NCBI RefSeq assembly: GCF_011388215.1
Contig: NZ_CP049989.1
Location: 1,922,001 to 1,986,000 of the forward strand
Direction of reading: 5' to 3'
Length of the DNA stretch: 64,000 nucleotides
Source: Hydrogenophaga crocea
GTDB lineage: Bacteria; Pseudomonadota; Gammaproteobacteria; Burkholderiales; Burkholderiaceae_C
Shown: positions 20,356 to 28,782 of the stretch, in pieces
Position numbering within the stretch: the first letter of the stretch is position 1
How the letters are laid out: every line of letters begins with the position of its first letter
Made by a program: the position numbers and the translations under genes
Notes under the pieces: model-generated
Database searches by the model: none
Seen by the model: only the letters and a program-made list of their open reading frames with translations
What the model was told of the DNA's origin: nothing

Positions 20356-21117
20356 TCAGACCGGCAGCGCGACCCAGCGGTCGTTCAACTGGTGGATCGC
20401 GATGCGGTGGTCGAACACGGCCTCGAGCGCGCGGTGGGTGGCGGGGTCGTCGCAGGCACCGTGGTGGCGCACGCGGCCCTGGTCCACCACCAGCAGGCGG
20501 TCGGCGTGCAGCGCCACGCCGATCTCGTGCAGCACGCTCACCACCGTCTTGCCCTGCGCCACCAGGCCGCGCACCAGTTGCAGCCAGTCGGCCTGGTGCG
20601 GCGGGTCGAGGTTGGCCAGGGGCTCGTCCATCAGCAGCACCTGCGCGTTCACCGCGAGCAGGCGCGCGAGCAGCACGCGCTGGCGTTCGCCGCCCGAGAG
20701 CGCGCCGAGCGCACGCTCGCGCCAGTCCCAGGCCTGGGTGGCGCGCAGCGCCTGCTCCACGGCGGCGCGGTCGGCGGCCGAGGGCTGGGCCAGCCAGGCC
20801 TGGTGCGGCAGGCGGCCCAGCATGGCCACGTCCCACACGCTCAGGTCGTCGGCGCCGTGTTCGCCCTGCCCCAGCCAGGCCAGGGCGCGTGCGCGTTCGC
20901 GGCCGCGCCAGGCCGCGAGCGGGCGGCCCAGCAACTGCACCTCGCCGCTGTGCGGCAGCAGGCCTGCGAGCGCCTTGAGCAGCGTGGACTTGCCCGCGCC
21001 GTTGGGGCCGACCACGCTGGTCCAGCGCGCCGCGGGCAGCGCGATGGACACGCCGTGCAGCACCTCGGCCTCGCCGAGCACCACGCCGAGCGCGGTGGTC
21101 TGCAGCGCGGCGTTCAC
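20356..21117 (-). CDS. btuD: Corrinoid/iron-chelate ABC transporter ATPase
   Basis: ATP-binding subunit of 253 aa: Walker A VVGPNGAGKSTLLKALAG, signature LSGGERQRVLLARLLA, Walker B VLLMDEPLANLD, then a switch histidine in VLHEIGVALHADR. Cobalamin as substrate is inferred from the operon and riboswitch; FecE-type iron-chelate ATPases look the same. The GTG start overlaps the permease stop (GTGA). Confidence 0.88.
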   Translation of the reverse strand: MNAALQTTALGVVLGEAEVLHGVSIALPAARWTSVVGPNGAGKSTLLKALAGLLPHSGEVQLLGRPLAAWRGRERARALAWLGQGEHGADDLSVWDVAMLGRLPHQAWLAQPSAADRAAVEQALRATQAWDWRERALGALSGGERQRVLLARLLAVNAQVLLMDEPLANLDPPHQADWLQLVRGLVAQGKTVVSVLHEIGVALHADRLLVVDQGRVRHHGACDDPATHRALEAVFDHRIAIHQLNDRWVALPV

Positions 21118-22118
21118 AGGCCACCCCCGGGCCGGCGCCGCCGGTGCATGAGCCAGAGCAGGTAGCTGCCGCCGAGCACCGCGGTGAGCACGCCCACAGG
21201 CAGTTCCTGCGGCGCGATGACCCAGCGCGCGAGCACGTCGGCCGCCATCAGCAGCAAGCCGCCCATGAAGGCGCTGAGCACCACGAGGCGGCCGTGCGTG
21301 GTCTTCACCAGCGAGCGCACCAGGTGCGGCGCGGCCAGGCCCACAAAGGCGATCAGCCCGGTCTGCGCCACGGCCGCGCCGGTGGCCAGGGCGAGCACGC
21401 CCACCAGCACGGCGCGCACGGCGGCCAGCGGCAGGCCCAGGCTGATGGCGGTGGCCTCGCCGAGCGCGAGGCCGTCGAGCACGCGGCCCAGCAGCGCCGA
21501 CACCAGCAACGCGGCCAGCAGCATGGCGGCCATGACGCCGCAGGCGGCCCAGCCCACGAAGCCCGTGGTGCCGAGCATGAAGCCCTGCATGGCCTGCAGC
21601 GTGTCGGGCTCGGCGATGGTGACGAGGTCGCGCGCGGCGCCGAGCACCACGCCCACGATCACGCCCGCGAGCAGCAGGCGCAGCGTGTGCTGCACGCCGC
21701 GCGCCAGCACCAGCGTGAGCACCACGCCCACCACCGCGCCCGCAAACGCCGCGCCCGTGAGGCCCAGGCGCACCAGCCACTGCGTGGCCAGGGCGCTGGT
21801 GCCGACCAGGGCCAGTGCGATCGCCACGCCCAGGGCCGCGCCCGAGGCGCTGCCCAGCAGATAGGGGTCGGCCAGCGGGTTGCGGAACAGGCCTTGCGCG
21901 ACCGCGCCGGCCAGGCCCAGCAGGCCACCCGCCACCCATGCGCCCAGGGTGCGCGGCAGCCGGATGTCCCAGAGGATCTGCCAGGCCACGGGGTCGTGGC
22001 GCGCGTTGAGCACGCTGTCCAAGCCGGTGCTGCCCACGCCCGCGCCGAGCAGCAGCACGAGCAGGCCGGCCGCGATCAGCGCCGCGGCGAGCCAGAGGCT
22101 GTGCGCGCGGCCGTTCAT
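21114..22118 (-). CDS. btuC: Corrinoid ABC transporter permease (FecCD/BtuC type)
   Basis: BtuC/FecCD permease of 334 aa with about ten hydrophobic segments. Family landmarks: IRLPRTLGAWVAGGLLGLAG, GLFRNPLADPYLLGSASGA, and near the C-terminus GLIAFVGLAAPHLVR. The ATPase-contacting loop includes EATAISLGLPL. It overlaps btuD and btuF by four bases each. Specificity assigned by operon context. Confidence 0.9.
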   Translation of the reverse strand: MNGRAHSLWLAAALIAAGLLVLLLGAGVGSTGLDSVLNARHDPVAWQILWDIRLPRTLGAWVAGGLLGLAGAVAQGLFRNPLADPYLLGSASGAALGVAIALALVGTSALATQWLVRLGLTGAAFAGAVVGVVLTLVLARGVQHTLRLLLAGVIVGVVLGAARDLVTIAEPDTLQAMQGFMLGTTGFVGWAACGVMAAMLLAALLVSALLGRVLDGLALGEATAISLGLPLAAVRAVLVGVLALATGAAVAQTGLIAFVGLAAPHLVRSLVKTTHGRLVVLSAFMGGLLLMAADVLARWVIAPQELPVGVLTAVLGGSYLLWLMHRRRRPGGGL

Positions 22119-22984
22119 GCGCCCTGGCCTTTCTTTTCGATGCAGCGCGCGAGGATGCGCGCGGCCTCGGCCATGCGCGGGCCGGGCCGCACGAGCACGT
22201 CGGACTCGTCGGTGCTGAAGATGCACACGCGCTGCTCCCGCAGCGCGCGCAGGTTGCGCCAGCCCGGGCGCTGCTCCAGGCCCGCGGCGTTGCGCACGCC
22301 GATCAGGATCAGGTCGGGGTTGGCGCGCACCACGTACTCGGGGTTGATGCGCGGAAACGGCCCCAGATCGGGCGTGACGATGTTCTGCACGCCCAGGCGC
22401 GTGAGGGTTTCGCCGATGAACGAGCCCGGCCCGGCCGCGTAACCGCCGGTGCTGACCTCGTAGTACACGCGCAGCGGGCGCGCGCGCTGGGGCAGCGACT
22501 GCGCGGCCGCCGACACGCCGGCGTCGATCGCGCGCCAGATGCGCTGCGCGTCGGGCACCTCGAGCAGGGTGCCGAGCTTGGTCATCACGCGCTGCGCATC
22601 GGCCGCGCTGCGCGGCTCCAGCGCCACCACCTTGAGGCCGAAGCCTTCGAGCCGCTGCACGCCGCGCGACGAGGTGGCCATGAGCACGAGGTCGGGCTTG
22701 AGCGCCACGATGGCCTCGATGTTGGGGTCGATGCCGCCGCCGGTCTTGGGCAGCGCGCGCACCGCGGCGGGAAAGTTCGAGTAACGGTCCACGCCCACCA
22801 GGCGGTGGCACTGGCCGAGCTCGCACACGGTTTCGGTGAGCGAGGGCAGCAGCGAGACGATGCGCTGCGGCGCCTGCGCCAGCGTCACGGCCACGCCGCG
22901 GTCGTCGGTGATGCGGATCTCGGCCGCGTGCAGCGCGCTGCACAGGCCCAGCGCGAGCGCGAAGAACAGGCGGATCGGGTTCAT
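22115..22984 (-). CDS. btuF: Periplasmic corrinoid-binding protein (BtuF type)
   Basis: Class III solute-binding protein of 289 aa. The N-terminal signal peptide (FFALALGLCSALHAAE) points to cleavage near residue 20. Landmarks: RIVSLLPSLTETVCELG, LVGVDRYSNFP, and GIDPNIEAIVALKPDLVLM. It should deliver B12 or cobinamide to BtuC/BtuD. Overlaps btuC and cobU by ATGA. Confidence 0.88.
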   Translation of the reverse strand: MNPIRLFFALALGLCSALHAAEIRITDDRGVAVTLAQAPQRIVSLLPSLTETVCELGQCHRLVGVDRYSNFPAAVRALPKTGGGIDPNIEAIVALKPDLVLMATSSRGVQRLEGFGLKVVALEPRSAADAQRVMTKLGTLLEVPDAQRIWRAIDAGVSAAAQSLPQRARPLRVYYEVSTGGYAAGPGSFIGETLTRLGVQNIVTPDLGPFPRINPEYVVRANPDLILIGVRNAAGLEQRPGWRNLRALREQRVCIFSTDESDVLVRPGPRMAEAARILARCIEKKGQGA

Positions 22985-23553
22985 GGCGATTTGAGGATGA
23001 GCGGCAGGCCGGCGGCCATGAAGGTGACGCGCTCGCAGGCGCGCGCCACGGCCTGGTTGAGGCCGCCGAGCGCGTCGACGAAGGCGCGGGTCTCGCGGCC
23101 CAGCGGGATCACGCCCAGGCCGATCTCGTTGCCCACCAGCACCACCGGGCCGGGGGCCGCGGCGATCGCGCGCACCAGCGCATCCTGCGGTGCGGCGGGG
23201 TCGGCGGCTTCGCCGCTGGCGGGCATGAGCAGGTTGGTGAGCCAGAGCGTGAGGCAGTCGACCACCACCAGGGTGTGCGGCGCGGCCTGCGCGCCCAGCG
23301 CCTCGGCCAGCGCCAGCGGTTCTTCGAGCGTGACCATGCCGGGCACGCGCGCGGCGCGCTCGCGCTGGTGGCGCGCGATGCGCGCGCGCATCTCCTCGTC
23401 CCAGGGCTGGGCGGTGGCGATCAGCACGGCGCGGTGGGTGGCGTCGGCGTCGAGCCACTGGCGCGCGAGCGATTCGGCGCGGCGCGACTTGCCGCTGCGC
23501 TGGCCGCCCAGGATGAATTCGCTGCGCGCGAACACGGGCGCGGTGTCAGCCAT
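22981..23553 (-). CDS. cobU: Adenosylcobinamide kinase/guanylyltransferase
   Basis: Bifunctional CobU/CobP of 190 aa that phosphorylates adenosylcobinamide and transfers GMP to it. P-loop LGGQRSGKSRRAE at residues 15-27, then VDCLTLWLTNLL and VGNEIGLGVIPLGRETRAF, both diagnostic. The ATG lies within the 3' end of the preceding gene (8-base overlap). Confidence 0.95.
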   Translation of the reverse strand: MADTAPVFARSEFILGGQRSGKSRRAESLARQWLDADATHRAVLIATAQPWDEEMRARIARHQRERAARVPGMVTLEEPLALAEALGAQAAPHTLVVVDCLTLWLTNLLMPASGEAADPAAPQDALVRAIAAAPGPVVLVGNEIGLGVIPLGRETRAFVDALGGLNQAVARACERVTFMAAGLPLILKSP

Positions 23554-24346
23554 GGCGCGCGCTCCACTGCAGCACGATGCGGTGCAATTGCTCGACGCCG
23601 TCGGTGAGCGCGGCCGGGCCGGGCTGCAGGATGTCGGCCGACTTGATCTCGAACAGCTGCGCGTCGCGCACCGCGGGCACGGCCTGCCAGCCGGCGCGCG
23701 CGGCCACGCGCTCGGGCCGGAATTTCTTGCCGCACCACGAGCCCACGACGATGTCGGGCGCGCGCTCGACGATGCGCTGCGGCTCGCCGATGATGCGGTC
23801 TTTGCCCAAGGGCATGGCGGCGAGCTCGGGGAAGCAGTCGTCGCCGCCGGCGATGCCCATGAGCTCGGAGACCCAGCGGATGCCGCTGATGCACGGGTCG
23901 TCCCATTCTTCGAAGTACATGCGCGGGCGGCGCGGCAGCGCGCGGCCCGCGGCGGCGATGGCGTCGAGCCGCGCGCGCGTGCGGTCGATCCAGGCCTGGC
24001 CCTCGGCCACGCGGTCGACCAGCGCGGCCACCTGGAACAGCATGTCGAAGATCTGCGCCACGCTGCGCTGGTTGAACACCACCACCTGCACGCCATGGCG
24101 GATCAGCGCGGCGGCGATGTCGGCCTGCAGGTCGGAGAAGCCGAACACGCAGTCGGGCCGCAGCTCGAGGATCTTGTCGATCTTGGCGCTGAGGAAGGCG
24201 CTGACCTTGGGCTTTTCCTCGCGCGCGCGGCGCGGCCGCACGGTGTAGCCCGAGATGCCCACGATGCGCGCCTCTTCGCCGAGCAGGTAGAGCCACTCGG
24301 TGGTTTCTTCGGTGAGGCAGACGATGCGCTGCGGGCCTCGGCTCAT
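23546..24346 (-). CDS. Cytosolic BtuF-like cobalamin-binding protein without signal peptide
   Basis: Class III substrate-binding fold (COG0614-like) of 266 aa: RIVCLTEETTEWLYLLGEEA, ILELRPDCVFGFSDLQADIA, and the second-lobe region FEEWDDPCISGIRWVSELM. Unlike the btuF product it begins MSRGPQRIVCL with no hydrophobic signal, so it should stay in the cytoplasm unless the start is misjudged; the region upstream is cobB. Its role is not established; corrinoid sequestration or sensing would fit. Co-translated between cobB and cobU. Confidence 0.75.
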   Translation of the reverse strand: MSRGPQRIVCLTEETTEWLYLLGEEARIVGISGYTVRPRRAREEKPKVSAFLSAKIDKILELRPDCVFGFSDLQADIAAALIRHGVQVVVFNQRSVAQIFDMLFQVAALVDRVAEGQAWIDRTRARLDAIAAAGRALPRRPRMYFEEWDDPCISGIRWVSELMGIAGGDDCFPELAAMPLGKDRIIGEPQRIVERAPDIVVGSWCGKKFRPERVAARAGWQAVPAVRDAQLFEIKSADILQPGPAALTDGVEQLHRIVLQWSARHG

Positions 24347-25665
24347 GGCGCGGGTTCCTCCAGGAACAGCGAAGCCGTGGCCGCAGGGCTGGATGCGAAC
24401 CAGGCGTGGAAGTAGCTCGCGCGCAATGCGCCGTGGCGGTACAGCGCCTCGCCCGGGCCGCCGCGCGGGGGCTCGGTGTGCCCCGCAGGCGCCAGCGGCG
24501 AGGTGGTGCGCGAATGGTGGAAGGTGTGGCCGCGCAGCGTGCCCGCGGGCAGCGCGAGTTGCTGAGGCCCCAGCGCCACCAGGCGCGGCTGCAGCGCGGC
24601 CTCGCCGGGCAGCAGGCCCCACATGCGGTGCGTGCTGCCGTCGTGCGGGCGCAGCGTGTCCATGAGCAGCAGCATGCCGCCGCACTCGGCCCACACCGGT
24701 TTGCCGGCCTGCAGGTGCGCGGCCAGGCCCGCGCGGCAACGCTGCGCGGCGCTCAGCGCGGCCGCGTGCAGCTCGGGATAGCCGCCGGGCAGCCACACCG
24801 CGTCGCACGGTGGCAAGGGCTCGTCGGCCAGCGGCGAGAAGAAGGCCAGCTCGGCGCCCAGGCTGCGCAGCGTGTCGAGGTTGGCGGGGTAGATGAAGCA
24901 GCAGGCGGCGTCGCGCGCGATCGCCACCGTGCGGCCCGCGAGCGGGCGGCCGATGTGGGGGGCGGGCTCGGGGGCGTCGAAGATCACGGTCCAGCGCGCG
25001 AGTGCGGCGCTGTCCATCGCGCCCAGTGGCGTGGTCGCGAGGGCGTCGGCCGCGGCGTCGAGCCGGGCCAGCGCGTCGGGCAGCTCGGACGCCACGGTGA
25101 GGCCGAGGTGGCGCTCGGGCAGCGAGAAGGCGGCGTCGCGCATCACCGCACCGAGCCAGTCCGGTGCGCCCTCGCCCAGCGCGTCCTGCAGCATCTGCGC
25201 GTGGCGCTCGCCGGCCACGCGGTTGGCGAGCACGCCGGCCCAGGGCAGGCCGGCGCGGAAGTGGCGCAGGCCGAAGGCCAGCGCGCCGAAGGTGCCGGCC
25301 ATGGCCGAGGCGTCGATCACCGCGAGCACGGGCAGGCCGAAGCGCTGCGCGAGGTCGGCCGCGCTGGGCTGGCCGTCGAACAGGCCCATCACGCCCTCGA
25401 CCACGATCAGGTCGGCCTCGCCCGCGGCGGCGTGCAGCCGCGCGCGCGCATCGGCCTCGCCGGTCATCCAGAGGTCGAGGTTGTGCACCGGGTGGCCGCT
25501 CGCGATTGCGAGCCAGTGCGGATCCAGAAAATCGGGCCCGCACTTGAAGGCGCGTACGCGCCGGCCGGCGCGCGCGTGCAGGCGGGCCAGCGCCGCGGCC
25601 ACGGTGGTCTTGCCCTGGCCGGAGGCCGGGGCCGCCACGAGGATGGCCGCGGTGCTGTGCGTCAC
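24343..25665 (-). CDS. cobB: Cobyrinate a,c-diamide synthase (CobB/CbiA)
   Basis: Glutamine-dependent amidotransferase of 440 aa amidating the a and c side chains of the corrin ring. N-terminal P-loop-type ILVAAPASGQGKTTVAAALA, then RAFKCGPDFLDPHW and VVEGVMGLFDG. The C-terminal glutaminase domain has VWLPGGYPELH and the cysteine in VWAECGGMLLLMD. GTG start overlaps the btuB stop (GTGA). No corrin-ring-forming genes are in the window, so whether synthesis is de novo or salvage is unknown. Confidence 0.94.
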   Translation of the reverse strand: MTHSTAAILVAAPASGQGKTTVAAALARLHARAGRRVRAFKCGPDFLDPHWLAIASGHPVHNLDLWMTGEADARARLHAAAGEADLIVVEGVMGLFDGQPSAADLAQRFGLPVLAVIDASAMAGTFGALAFGLRHFRAGLPWAGVLANRVAGERHAQMLQDALGEGAPDWLGAVMRDAAFSLPERHLGLTVASELPDALARLDAAADALATTPLGAMDSAALARWTVIFDAPEPAPHIGRPLAGRTVAIARDAACCFIYPANLDTLRSLGAELAFFSPLADEPLPPCDAVWLPGGYPELHAAALSAAQRCRAGLAAHLQAGKPVWAECGGMLLLMDTLRPHDGSTHRMWGLLPGEAALQPRLVALGPQQLALPAGTLRGHTFHHSRTTSPLAPAGHTEPPRGGPGEALYRHGALRASYFHAWFASSPAATASLFLEEPAP

Positions 25666-27512
25666 GGCTTGGGCGCCCAGTGCAGCGTGACGTAGGCCGC
25701 GCGGCCCGGCTGGTTGTAGCCGTTGGCGGTCTGGTAGTCCTTGTCGCCGATGTTGTTCACGCGCAGCGCGAGCGACCAGTCCTTGGTGAGGGCGTACCGC
25801 ACGTAGGCATCGACCGTGCCGAAGCCCGGCAGGCGCACGGTGTTGGCCGCGTTGTCGAAACGCTCGCCCACGAGTTGCAGCGCGGTGCCCCAGGTCCAGG
25901 CGCCGATGCGGTGGTCGAGCCCGGCGGTGAGGGTTTCGTCGGCGCGGCGCGCGAGTTTCTGGCGCGTGAGCAGGTTGCGCGCGTCCAGCAGTTCGAGGTT
26001 GCCGTACCACGACCAGGCGCCGGCCGAACCGGTGTAGCCCAGCGACCAGCCTTCGAGCCGCGCCTGCGGCACGTTGACCACCACGGGCTGCAGCGTGATG
26101 AAGCCGCGCACGCGGTTGTCGAAGCGCGTGAGCTTGAGCTCGTGCGCACCGCGCGTGTAGGTGAGGCCGAACTCGCGGTTCTTGCCGCGCTCGGGCTGCG
26201 TGGTGGGGTTGCCCGTGAAGAAGGGCGACACGTAGTAGAGCGTGTTGAACGACGGCATCTTGAACGAGGTGCCGTAGGCCAGGTGCGGGCGCCAGTTCGG
26301 CGTGAGCTGGTAGCCGTAGCTCGCGAAGCCGGTGGTGGCGCCGCCGAACTGCGAGTTCTCGTCGCGCCGCAGGTTGGCCTGCCACAGGTGCTGGCCCAGG
26401 CCGCCCGTGAGGCCGACGAAGGCCGCGTCGGTGGTGCGCGAATTCACCGCATAGGCCTGCGTGCCCGACACCGCTTCCTTGATCGATTCCACGCCCAGCA
26501 GCACCGTGCCCAGGCGCGTGGCCTGGTCGTGCTGCAGCGTGATCTGCGTCTGCGCGGTGTTGAACACCGAGGCCACGGGCGTGGTGCCGTAGCTGTCGCC
26601 GTCGTCGTCGCTGCGCGCGACCGTCAGGCGCGTGCGCGCGTCGGCGTTCCACTGGCGCGTGAGGCCCCAGCCGAGCACGCGCGTGGTGGTGACCGAGCGG
26701 GTGTCGAAGCTGCCCGCCCCCTGGTCGAAGCGGCTAACGCCCTCGGCCTGCGTGAGGTTCAGGTCGGTCGACCAGCCCTCGGCGAAGGCCCAGCGGAACG
26801 AGCCGCTGAGCACGTCCTGCCTGGCGCCGTCGCGGTCGGGGTTGAAGTTGCTGCCCACGCGCGGGTTGGTCGAGGAAAAGCCCTTTTCGCCCAGCGAGCT
26901 CGCGTGCAGGCTGTAGCTGAAGCTGTCGGTGCCGCCGCGCACGCCGGCAGCCACTTCGTGGTGGCCTTCGCTGCCCACGGTCACGCTGGCCTCGGGCTGG
27001 AAGCCCTTGACGCCGCGCTTGGTGAAGACCTGCACCACGCCGCCCACGGCATCGCTGCCGTACAGCGCCGAGGCCGGGCCCTTGAGCACCTCGATGCGGT
27101 CGATGGCCGACAGCGGCAGGTTGTCCCAGTTGGGCGCGCCCGCGGTGGACGAGCCGTAGCGCACACCGTCCACCAGCAGCAGCACCTGGCGCGCTTCGGC
27201 GCCGCGCACGAACAGGCTCGATTGTTTGCCGCGGCCGCCGTTGGCCACCAGCTGCAGGCCGGCCTGGCGCGCGAGCAGCTCAGACAGCGTGCGGCCGGTG
27301 GATTTCGCCACCGTGTCGGCGTCGATCACGACCACGTCGCTGAGCAGCGCGTCGCTGCGGGTGTCGACGCGCGTGGCCGTGACCACGGTGTCTTTGAGGG
27401 TCACGTCGGTCGCGCTCTGGGCGGACACGGGCGCGGCGGCGAACGTGGCCAGCGAGGCCACACAGGCGAGGGGGAGCACGGCCAGGGGCGCGCGCAAGGC
27501 AGGGGATTTCAT
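25662..27512 (-). CDS. btuB: TonB-dependent outer-membrane cobalamin receptor BtuB
   Basis: Outer-membrane receptor of 616 aa. Signal peptide (PLACVASLATFAAAPVSAQS) is followed by a TonB-box-like DTVVTATR, the plug domain (DGVRYGSSTAGAPNWDNLP, RIEVLKGPASALYGSDAVGG), and a C-terminal beta-barrel. Start taken at ATG 27512 (MKSPALRAP); a GTG three codons upstream is possible. First gene of the operon, directly below the cobalamin riboswitch, which supports cobalamin over other siderophores. Confidence 0.93.
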   Translation of the reverse strand: MKSPALRAPLAVLPLACVASLATFAAAPVSAQSATDVTLKDTVVTATRVDTRSDALLSDVVVIDADTVAKSTGRTLSELLARQAGLQLVANGGRGKQSSLFVRGAEARQVLLLVDGVRYGSSTAGAPNWDNLPLSAIDRIEVLKGPASALYGSDAVGGVVQVFTKRGVKGFQPEASVTVGSEGHHEVAAGVRGGTDSFSYSLHASSLGEKGFSSTNPRVGSNFNPDRDGARQDVLSGSFRWAFAEGWSTDLNLTQAEGVSRFDQGAGSFDTRSVTTTRVLGWGLTRQWNADARTRLTVARSDDDGDSYGTTPVASVFNTAQTQITLQHDQATRLGTVLLGVESIKEAVSGTQAYAVNSRTTDAAFVGLTGGLGQHLWQANLRRDENSQFGGATTGFASYGYQLTPNWRPHLAYGTSFKMPSFNTLYYVSPFFTGNPTTQPERGKNREFGLTYTRGAHELKLTRFDNRVRGFITLQPVVVNVPQARLEGWSLGYTGSAGAWSWYGNLELLDARNLLTRQKLARRADETLTAGLDHRIGAWTWGTALQLVGERFDNAANTVRLPGFGTVDAYVRYALTKDWSLALRVNNIGDKDYQTANGYNQPGRAAYVTLHWAPKP

Positions 27513-27569
27513 GTTGAACACACAAGCACAGAGCCCTCACCGCCTTCCCCGACGGTGCCTGGGCATCAC

Positions 27570-27595
27570 GGTGGCGCCGCTGGCGCGGCACCACC
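27570..27595 (-). promoter_or_regulatory. Expression-platform hairpin of the B12 riboswitch
   Basis: Between the B12 box and btuB an 11-base stem (GGTGGTGCCGC with GCGGCGCCACC on the minus strand, one mismatch) with a 4-base loop can form. No U-run follows, so control is more likely at translation or by Rho than by intrinsic termination. Confidence 0.45.
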
Positions 27596-27602
27596 ACCTC
27601 GT

Positions 27603-27824
27603 TGGCCGGTATCCGGGCTGGCAGACCGAACCCCATCGCCTTCCCGGTGCGCGGTGCGCGCCAGTGGCGGTGTGATGGGGCCGGAGCTTCCGGCGGCCTG
27701 GGGCCGCCGGTCGTCTCGTCTGCTTACCGTTGCGGGGGCAGCGCAGGTTAGGTTCGCCGCGTCGGCGGCTCGCCCTCCTGCTTCCCGTTGAACTGCGGCG
27801 CGTGAACCGCGCCGCGAGCACCAA
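27603..27824 (-). promoter_or_regulatory. Cobalamin (AdoCbl) riboswitch
   Basis: On the minus strand, in the expected order: TTGGTGCTCGCGG at the 5' side, AACGGGAAGCAGG, the core GCTGCCCCCGCAACGGTAAG, CACTGG..GGGAAGGC, and the B12 box CAGCCCGGATACCGGCC at the 3' end (27604-27620). These are the conserved segments of the family. It should shut down btuB and the following cob genes when adenosylcobalamin is plentiful. It occupies most of the 375-base gap between btuB and the zapB-like gene. Confidence 0.95.
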
Positions 27825-27832
27825 CGGCGTGC

Positions 27833-27838
27833 ATTCTA
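27833..27838 (-). promoter_or_regulatory. -10 box for the riboswitch/cobalamin operon transcript
   Basis: TAGAAT on the minus strand lies nine bases 5' of the riboswitch core, so the transcript would start at the riboswitch edge. No convincing -35 is visible at 17 bases. Confidence 0.4.
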
Positions 27839-27853
27839 TGCGCGAGCGCCGCC

Positions 27854-27859
27854 TACAAT
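27854..27859 (+). promoter_or_regulatory. -10 box for zapB-like/zapA
   Basis: TACAAT covers the upstream in-frame ATG at 27858. If used, transcription begins near 27866, so that ATG cannot be the start and the one at 27888 is favoured. The -35 region is unclear. Confidence 0.35.
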
Positions 27860-27887
27860 GACCGACGCATCAAGGATCGCAACCGCC

Positions 27888-28109
27888 ATGGCCGCCTCCA
27901 AGCAACTCGACCAGATCACCGAGAAGGTGGAGCGGCTCCTGCTGCGCCACGAAGAGCTACAGCGCACCAACGCGCTGCTCGTCGAGCAGGTGCATGCCCT
28001 GCAGGCCGAGCGCGATTCGCTCAAGTCGCGCCTGCTCGCGGCGCGCGCGCGCATCGACGCGCTGCTCGAGCGGCTGCCCGCCACCGAAGAGCGCAAGGAG
28101 AGCACATGA
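27888..28109 (+). CDS. ZapB-like coiled-coil protein (TIGR02449 type)
   Basis: Short protein of 73 aa, almost entirely heptad-like coiled coil (QLDQITEKVERLLLRHEEL, then QVHALQAERDSLKSRLL). Proteins of this size next to zapA are annotated as ZapB-like division factors. I prefer the ATG at 27888, with AAGGA 11 bases before it, over ATG 27858, which lies within the -10 box. The stop overlaps the zapA start (ATGA), implying a matched pair. Confidence 0.8.
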   Translation: MAASKQLDQITEKVERLLLRHEELQRTNALLVEQVHALQAERDSLKSRLLAARARIDALLERLPATEERKEST

Positions 28110-28519
28110 ACAAGCCCGGCTACAAGCAGATGGAGGTCCAGATCATGGGCCAGAGCTATCTGCTCTCGTGCCCCGTGGGCGGCGAGGCGCTGCTGCTCGA
28201 GGCCGTGGAGCGCGTCGATTCGGCCATGTGCCGCATCCGCGACGCGGGCAAGGTCAAGGCGCGCGACCGCATCGCGGTGCTGGCCTCGCTCAACCTCGCC
28301 TTCGAGCTCTCGCAACTCGAACGCAAGCAGGCCGAGCGCGAAGCCGAGGCCCAGCAGCAGTTCCAGGCCTCGTCGTTCGCACAGGGCGACGCGAGCGCCT
28401 TTGCCGAAGCCGGCGGCGCTTTCGACAACGACCCGATCGATGCGCAGACGCAGCAGCGCGTCGACGACCTGATGCGACGGCTCGACCAGACGCTCGACAA
28501 GGACGGAAGGCTGCTCTGA
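28106..28519 (+). CDS. zapA: Cell division protein ZapA
   Basis: FtsZ-associated protein of 137 aa that cross-links protofilaments at the Z-ring. The N-terminal globular part has VQIMGQSYLLSCPVGGEALL (compare DVEIMG..Y.L in the family), then a long coiled coil after residue 60. The C-terminal tail is somewhat longer than in E. coli. It is followed by 6S RNA, the same order as E. coli zapA-ssrS. Confidence 0.9.
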   Translation: MNKPGYKQMEVQIMGQSYLLSCPVGGEALLLEAVERVDSAMCRIRDAGKVKARDRIAVLASLNLAFELSQLERKQAEREAEAQQQFQASSFAQGDASAFAEAGGAFDNDPIDAQTQQRVDDLMRRLDQTLDKDGRLL

Positions 28520-28585
28520 GCCGCACCGCCCGTCATCGCACGGGGGTATGCCGACCGATGGCCCGATCGCGCGGCGCACTGCTTC

Positions 28586-28591
28586 TAGAAT
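28586..28591 (+). promoter_or_regulatory. -10 box of 6S RNA promoter
   Basis: TAGAAT ends seven bases before the predicted 6S 5' end, the right distance for a start at about 28598. The -35 region has no clear match. Confidence 0.5.
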
Positions 28592-28598
28592 CGCGCTT

Positions 28599-28768
28599 GT
28601 CTGCGGTTCCGTCGGGCTCTCATGTCCTTGAACCAATGCTCATTGAGCACGGGCTTGGTACATTGCGCGGCTGGTGCGAGCGTCTCGCGTCAGACGAACC
28701 CGAAGCCGCGTTGCCCTCGCCCACCTGAACCCCGGTTCAGGCTACCGGCCCGGCGCCCAACCGCAGAC
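28599..28768 (+). ncRNA. ssrS: 6S RNA
   Basis: About 170 nt. The ends pair perfectly (GTCTGCGGTT with AACCGCAGAC). Near the 3' end is the typical small hairpin CCTGAACC-CC-GGTTCAGG followed by GCTACCGGCCCGGCG, closely matching the E. coli 3' region. An apical stem (GCGAG-CGT-CTCGC) caps the long arm. Position just after zapA matches many proteobacteria. 6S RNA binds sigma-70 RNA polymerase as a promoter mimic in stationary phase. Confidence 0.9.
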
Positions 28769-28782
28769 ACCTTTTCTCTCCC

